From positions 1-5,400 of the forward strand of contig SKJK01000098.1 in the NCBI GenBank assembly GCA_007121995.1: DNA of 5,400 bases, given 5' to 3'. This document shows, in pieces, positions 3,711-5,400 of this stretch. The stretch's first letter is position 1, and the number at the start of each line of letters is the position of its first letter. Under the pieces are notes generated by a model, which was given only the letters and a program-made list of their open reading frames with translations, ran no database searches and was not told the DNA's origin. This DNA is from Desulfobulbaceae bacterium (GTDB lineage: Bacteria; Desulfobacterota; Desulfobulbia; Desulfobulbales; Desulfobulbaceae). A program made the position numbers and the translations under genes.

Positions 3711-5132
3711 TCAACGCTGGATGTGCTCCAGCTGACTACCATCCGGTCCGATCAGCTCAACTTCCAGGGGCATACGTCCCACCGCGTGGGTGGAACAGGC
3801 CAGGCAGGGGTCAAAGGCACGGATGACAGCTTCGATGCGGTTGAGCAACCCTTCGTGAAGTTCACCGTGACCCAGGTATCGTTGCGCTGCCTGCAGGATC
3901 CCTCGCTGCATGGCCAGGTTGTTGTGACCGGTGGCGATGATCAGATTGGCCCACTGTATCAGGCCGTCGCTGCTGACCTTGTAATGGTGGATGAGTGTGC
4001 CCCGGGGGGCTTCGGTCATACCTATCCCCTCAAGGTTGTTGACTCCTGCCGTGGCTCGGACCTGTTGGTCGGTTATGGTGGGATCGCTGAGAAGGATTTC
4101 TATCATTTCCACCGCGTAGAGAATTTCGATCAGGCGGGCGTAGTGGTAATGAAAGGAACTGTGGATAGGCCCCGTCTGCATGGCCCGAAAAGTGTCCAGT
4201 TCCCGGTCTGCCAGCTCGGTGCCGCAACGGGCGGCGATATTGAGTCGGGCCAAGGGACCGACTCGGTACATGCCGTCAGGGTAGCCGTGGGGCGCGTAGT
4301 ACGGGAATTTGAGATAGGTCCAGGGTTCAATGGCCTCACCAATCAAGGAGGCATAATCGGCGGTGGGGATGTTGTTATGGAGGATGGTTCCCTGCTCGTC
4401 GATCAATCGCAGCTGACCGTCATAGTGTTCAAGGGTGTTGGCGTCGCTGGTCAGGCCGAGGAACAGGCTGGGGAAAGAGGCGAAATGTTCGATGTATTCC
4501 TGGTATTGTTCCAGTGATTGTTTAAATCGCTGCAGATGGGTGCGTGCCAGGTCCTTGACCTCGGGGATATCATCAAGGATAGCGGATCGGGCCTCCTCGG
4601 ATAAAGGGGCATTCACTCCGCCGGGCACCACCCAGGACGGATGGATGCGCCGGCCGGCCAGCCGTTCGATGACCTGCTGACCGAATTGGCGCAGCCTGAT
4701 GCCATCCCGGGCGAACTGAGGATCCTGGGCGGCAATGCCAAGGAAATGACGAGTTTCCGGAGGGTGGTCCATGCCCAGGAGCAGGTCCGGGGCAGAAAGA
4801 TAAAAAAAACTCAGGGCATGGGATTGGATGAGCTGCCCCCAGTTAAGCAGGCGCCGCAGTTTCTTTGCTGTTTCGGGAATGGTCACCGCCAGCAGTTGAT
4901 CGCAAGCCTTGGCCGAGGCCAGTTCATGGCTGACTGGACAGATACCGCAGGTCCGTGCGGTCAGGGAAGGCATCTCGAAGAAGGGGCGACCTTCGACGAA
5001 TTTTTCGAATCCGCGGATTTGCGTGACCTGAAAACGGGCATCAGTAACCTGTCCGGAGGCATTGAGAAACAGGCTGATTTTAGCGTGGCCTTCAATGCGG
5101 GTGACTGGTTCGATGGTGATATGCTGTTCCAT
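3711..5132 (-). CDS. hoxH: Bidirectional [NiFe] hydrogenase large subunit HoxH
   Basis: 473 residues, full length for HoxH. It carries the NiFe active site of an NAD(P)-linked group 3d-type hydrogenase that oxidises or produces H2 in the cytoplasm, with HoxY as electron-transfer partner. The N-terminus [18 protein letters not shown] (7-24) is characteristic. The first active-site motif [10 protein letters not shown] (60-69) provides C62 and C65; DPCLACSTH (441-449) provides C443 and C446. AEAPRG-type segment [13 protein letters not shown] (373-385) and KFPYY...[10 protein letters not shown] (275-298) are also typical. The 24 residues after His449 are the peptide removed by the maturation protease (HoxW type) after nickel insertion, so this gene encodes the precursor. 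Many stretches resemble, from memory, cyanobacterial HoxH more than the Ralstonia form. The start at 5132 has AGGAG 6 bases upstream; hoxY lies 9 bases upstream. Confidence 0.96.
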   Translation of the reverse strand: MEQHITIEPVTRIEGHAKISLFLNASGQVTDARFQVTQIRGFEKFVEGRPFFEMPSLTARTCGICPVSHELASAKACDQLLAVTIPETAKKLRRLLNWGQLIQSHALSFFYLSAPDLLLGMDHPPETRHFLGIAAQDPQFARDGIRLRQFGQQVIERLAGRRIHPSWVVPGGVNAPLSEEARSAILDDIPEVKDLARTHLQRFKQSLEQYQEYIEHFASFPSLFLGLTSDANTLEHYDGQLRLIDEQGTILHNNIPTADYASLIGEAIEPWTYLKFPYYAPHGYPDGMYRVGPLARLNIAARCGTELADRELDTFRAMQTGPIHSSFHYHYARLIEILYAVEMIEILLSDPTITDQQVRATAGVNNLEGIGMTEAPRGTLIHHYKVSSDGLIQWANLIIATGHNNLAMQRGILQAAQRYLGHGELHEGLLNRIEAVIRAFDPCLACSTHAVGRMPLEVELIGPDGSQLEHIQR

Positions 5133-5138
5133 AACAAA

Positions 5139-5143
5139 CTCCT
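5139..5143 (-). promoter_or_regulatory. hoxH ribosome binding site overlapping the hoxY stop codon
   Basis: On the - strand the hoxY stop TAG (5144-5142) runs straight into GAG, so AGGAG (5143-5139) shares two bases with the stop and sits 6 bases before the hoxH ATG. This spacing decides the hoxH start and implies translational coupling of small and large subunits. Confidence 0.75.
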
Positions 5144-5400
5144 AGGCGCCGAAACCGGTGTTGAATCGCAGATCAGCGATTTTTCCGTCGATCAGGGCGC
5201 TGAGAGCGGAAAAGATGGTGTCAGCTGAAGGCGGGCAACCCGGGAGAAAGAGGTCCACCTTGACAAAAATATGCAGCGGCAGGGCTTTGTCGGTGAGCAA
5301 CGGCAGTTCCTCTGCCGGAATCTGGGCTGTGTGGGCTTCACGCTCCAGGTAGACTGAGCGAAGGACCGCATCAGCGCCCCAGGTGTTCCGCATGGCCGGG
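5142..5400 (-). CDS. hoxY: Bidirectional [NiFe] hydrogenase small subunit HoxY, C-terminal part (5' truncated by window)
   Basis: The frame continues off the right edge; 85 complete codons are visible, starting Pro-Gly-Met-Arg-Asn (the ATG at 5393 is an internal methionine, not the start). P-G-M-R-N matches the HoxY segment that follows the conserved GDCAV...GN stretch, and FLPGCPPSAD (beginning about 48 residues into the visible part) is the signature containing the last cysteine ligand of the proximal [4Fe-4S] cluster. The protein passes electrons between the NiFe site in HoxH and the diaphorase part (HoxFU in known enzymes, not visible here). It ends DLRFNTGFGA. Short spacing to hoxH places it in the same operon. 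A stand-alone group 3 small subunit of a related clade is the main alternative. Confidence 0.92.
   Translation of the reverse strand, partial: PAMRNTWGADAVLRSVYLEREAHTAQIPAEELPLLTDKALPLHIFVKVDLFLPGCPPSADTIFSALSALIDGKIADLRFNTGFGA

Noticed and set aside
3723..4517. 264-codon + strand frame, and another at 4641-5228, antisense to hoxH.
   Set aside because: Long antisense frames arise readily opposite a well-conserved gene; the HoxH frame has full family motifs throughout and these have none.

Overview
The window looks like chromosomal DNA of a hydrogen-metabolising, selenocysteine-using anaerobic or facultative bacterium with roughly balanced G+C. A Hox-type bidirectional hydrogenase, HypA/B/E maturases and a selC-like tRNA together would suit a Desulfobacterota (old Deltaproteobacteria) member, but no phylogenetic test was possible and that placement is inference.

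Layout. Positions 1-1273 (+ strand) hold the end of a [NiFe]-hydrogenase maturation operon: the last 42 codons of hypE, then hypA and hypB. Positions 1274-1636 have no protein gene but are dense in signals. A tRNA with anticodon UCA and selenocysteine-tRNA architecture (1284-1376, - strand) ends 10 bases from the hypB stop. Its promoter lies inside a near-perfect 27-bp-arm palindrome (1375-1437), which is followed by a partial third copy, a terminator-like hairpin and a dispersed-repeat-like element. Positions 1637-2167 (- strand) encode a CoaD-type phosphopantetheine adenylyltransferase. Positions 2168-2646 contain no gene I can defend, only a terminator-like hairpin and a possible promoter. 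Then, all on the - strand, come crcB (fluoride channel), a universal stress protein, and hoxH and the 3' end of hoxY (large and small subunits of a group 3d-like NAD(P)-linked [NiFe] hydrogenase), whose operon enters from the right edge.

How the genes work together. HoxYH is the hydrogenase module. HypE (cyanide ligand synthesis) and HypA/HypB (nickel delivery) mature the NiFe site, and the visible C-terminal tail of HoxH shows that its precursor needs nickel-dependent endoproteolytic processing. The hox and hyp clusters converge on each other, with the tRNA, coaD, crcB and usp between them. The stress protein and fluoride channel are probably housekeeping passengers, possibly co-transcribed with each other.

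The most unusual part is the selC-like locus. Its acceptor plus T arm totals 12 base pairs, not the 13 usual for bacterial tRNA-Sec; the discriminator is U, not G; no CCA is encoded; and its promoter is mirrored by a palindrome.
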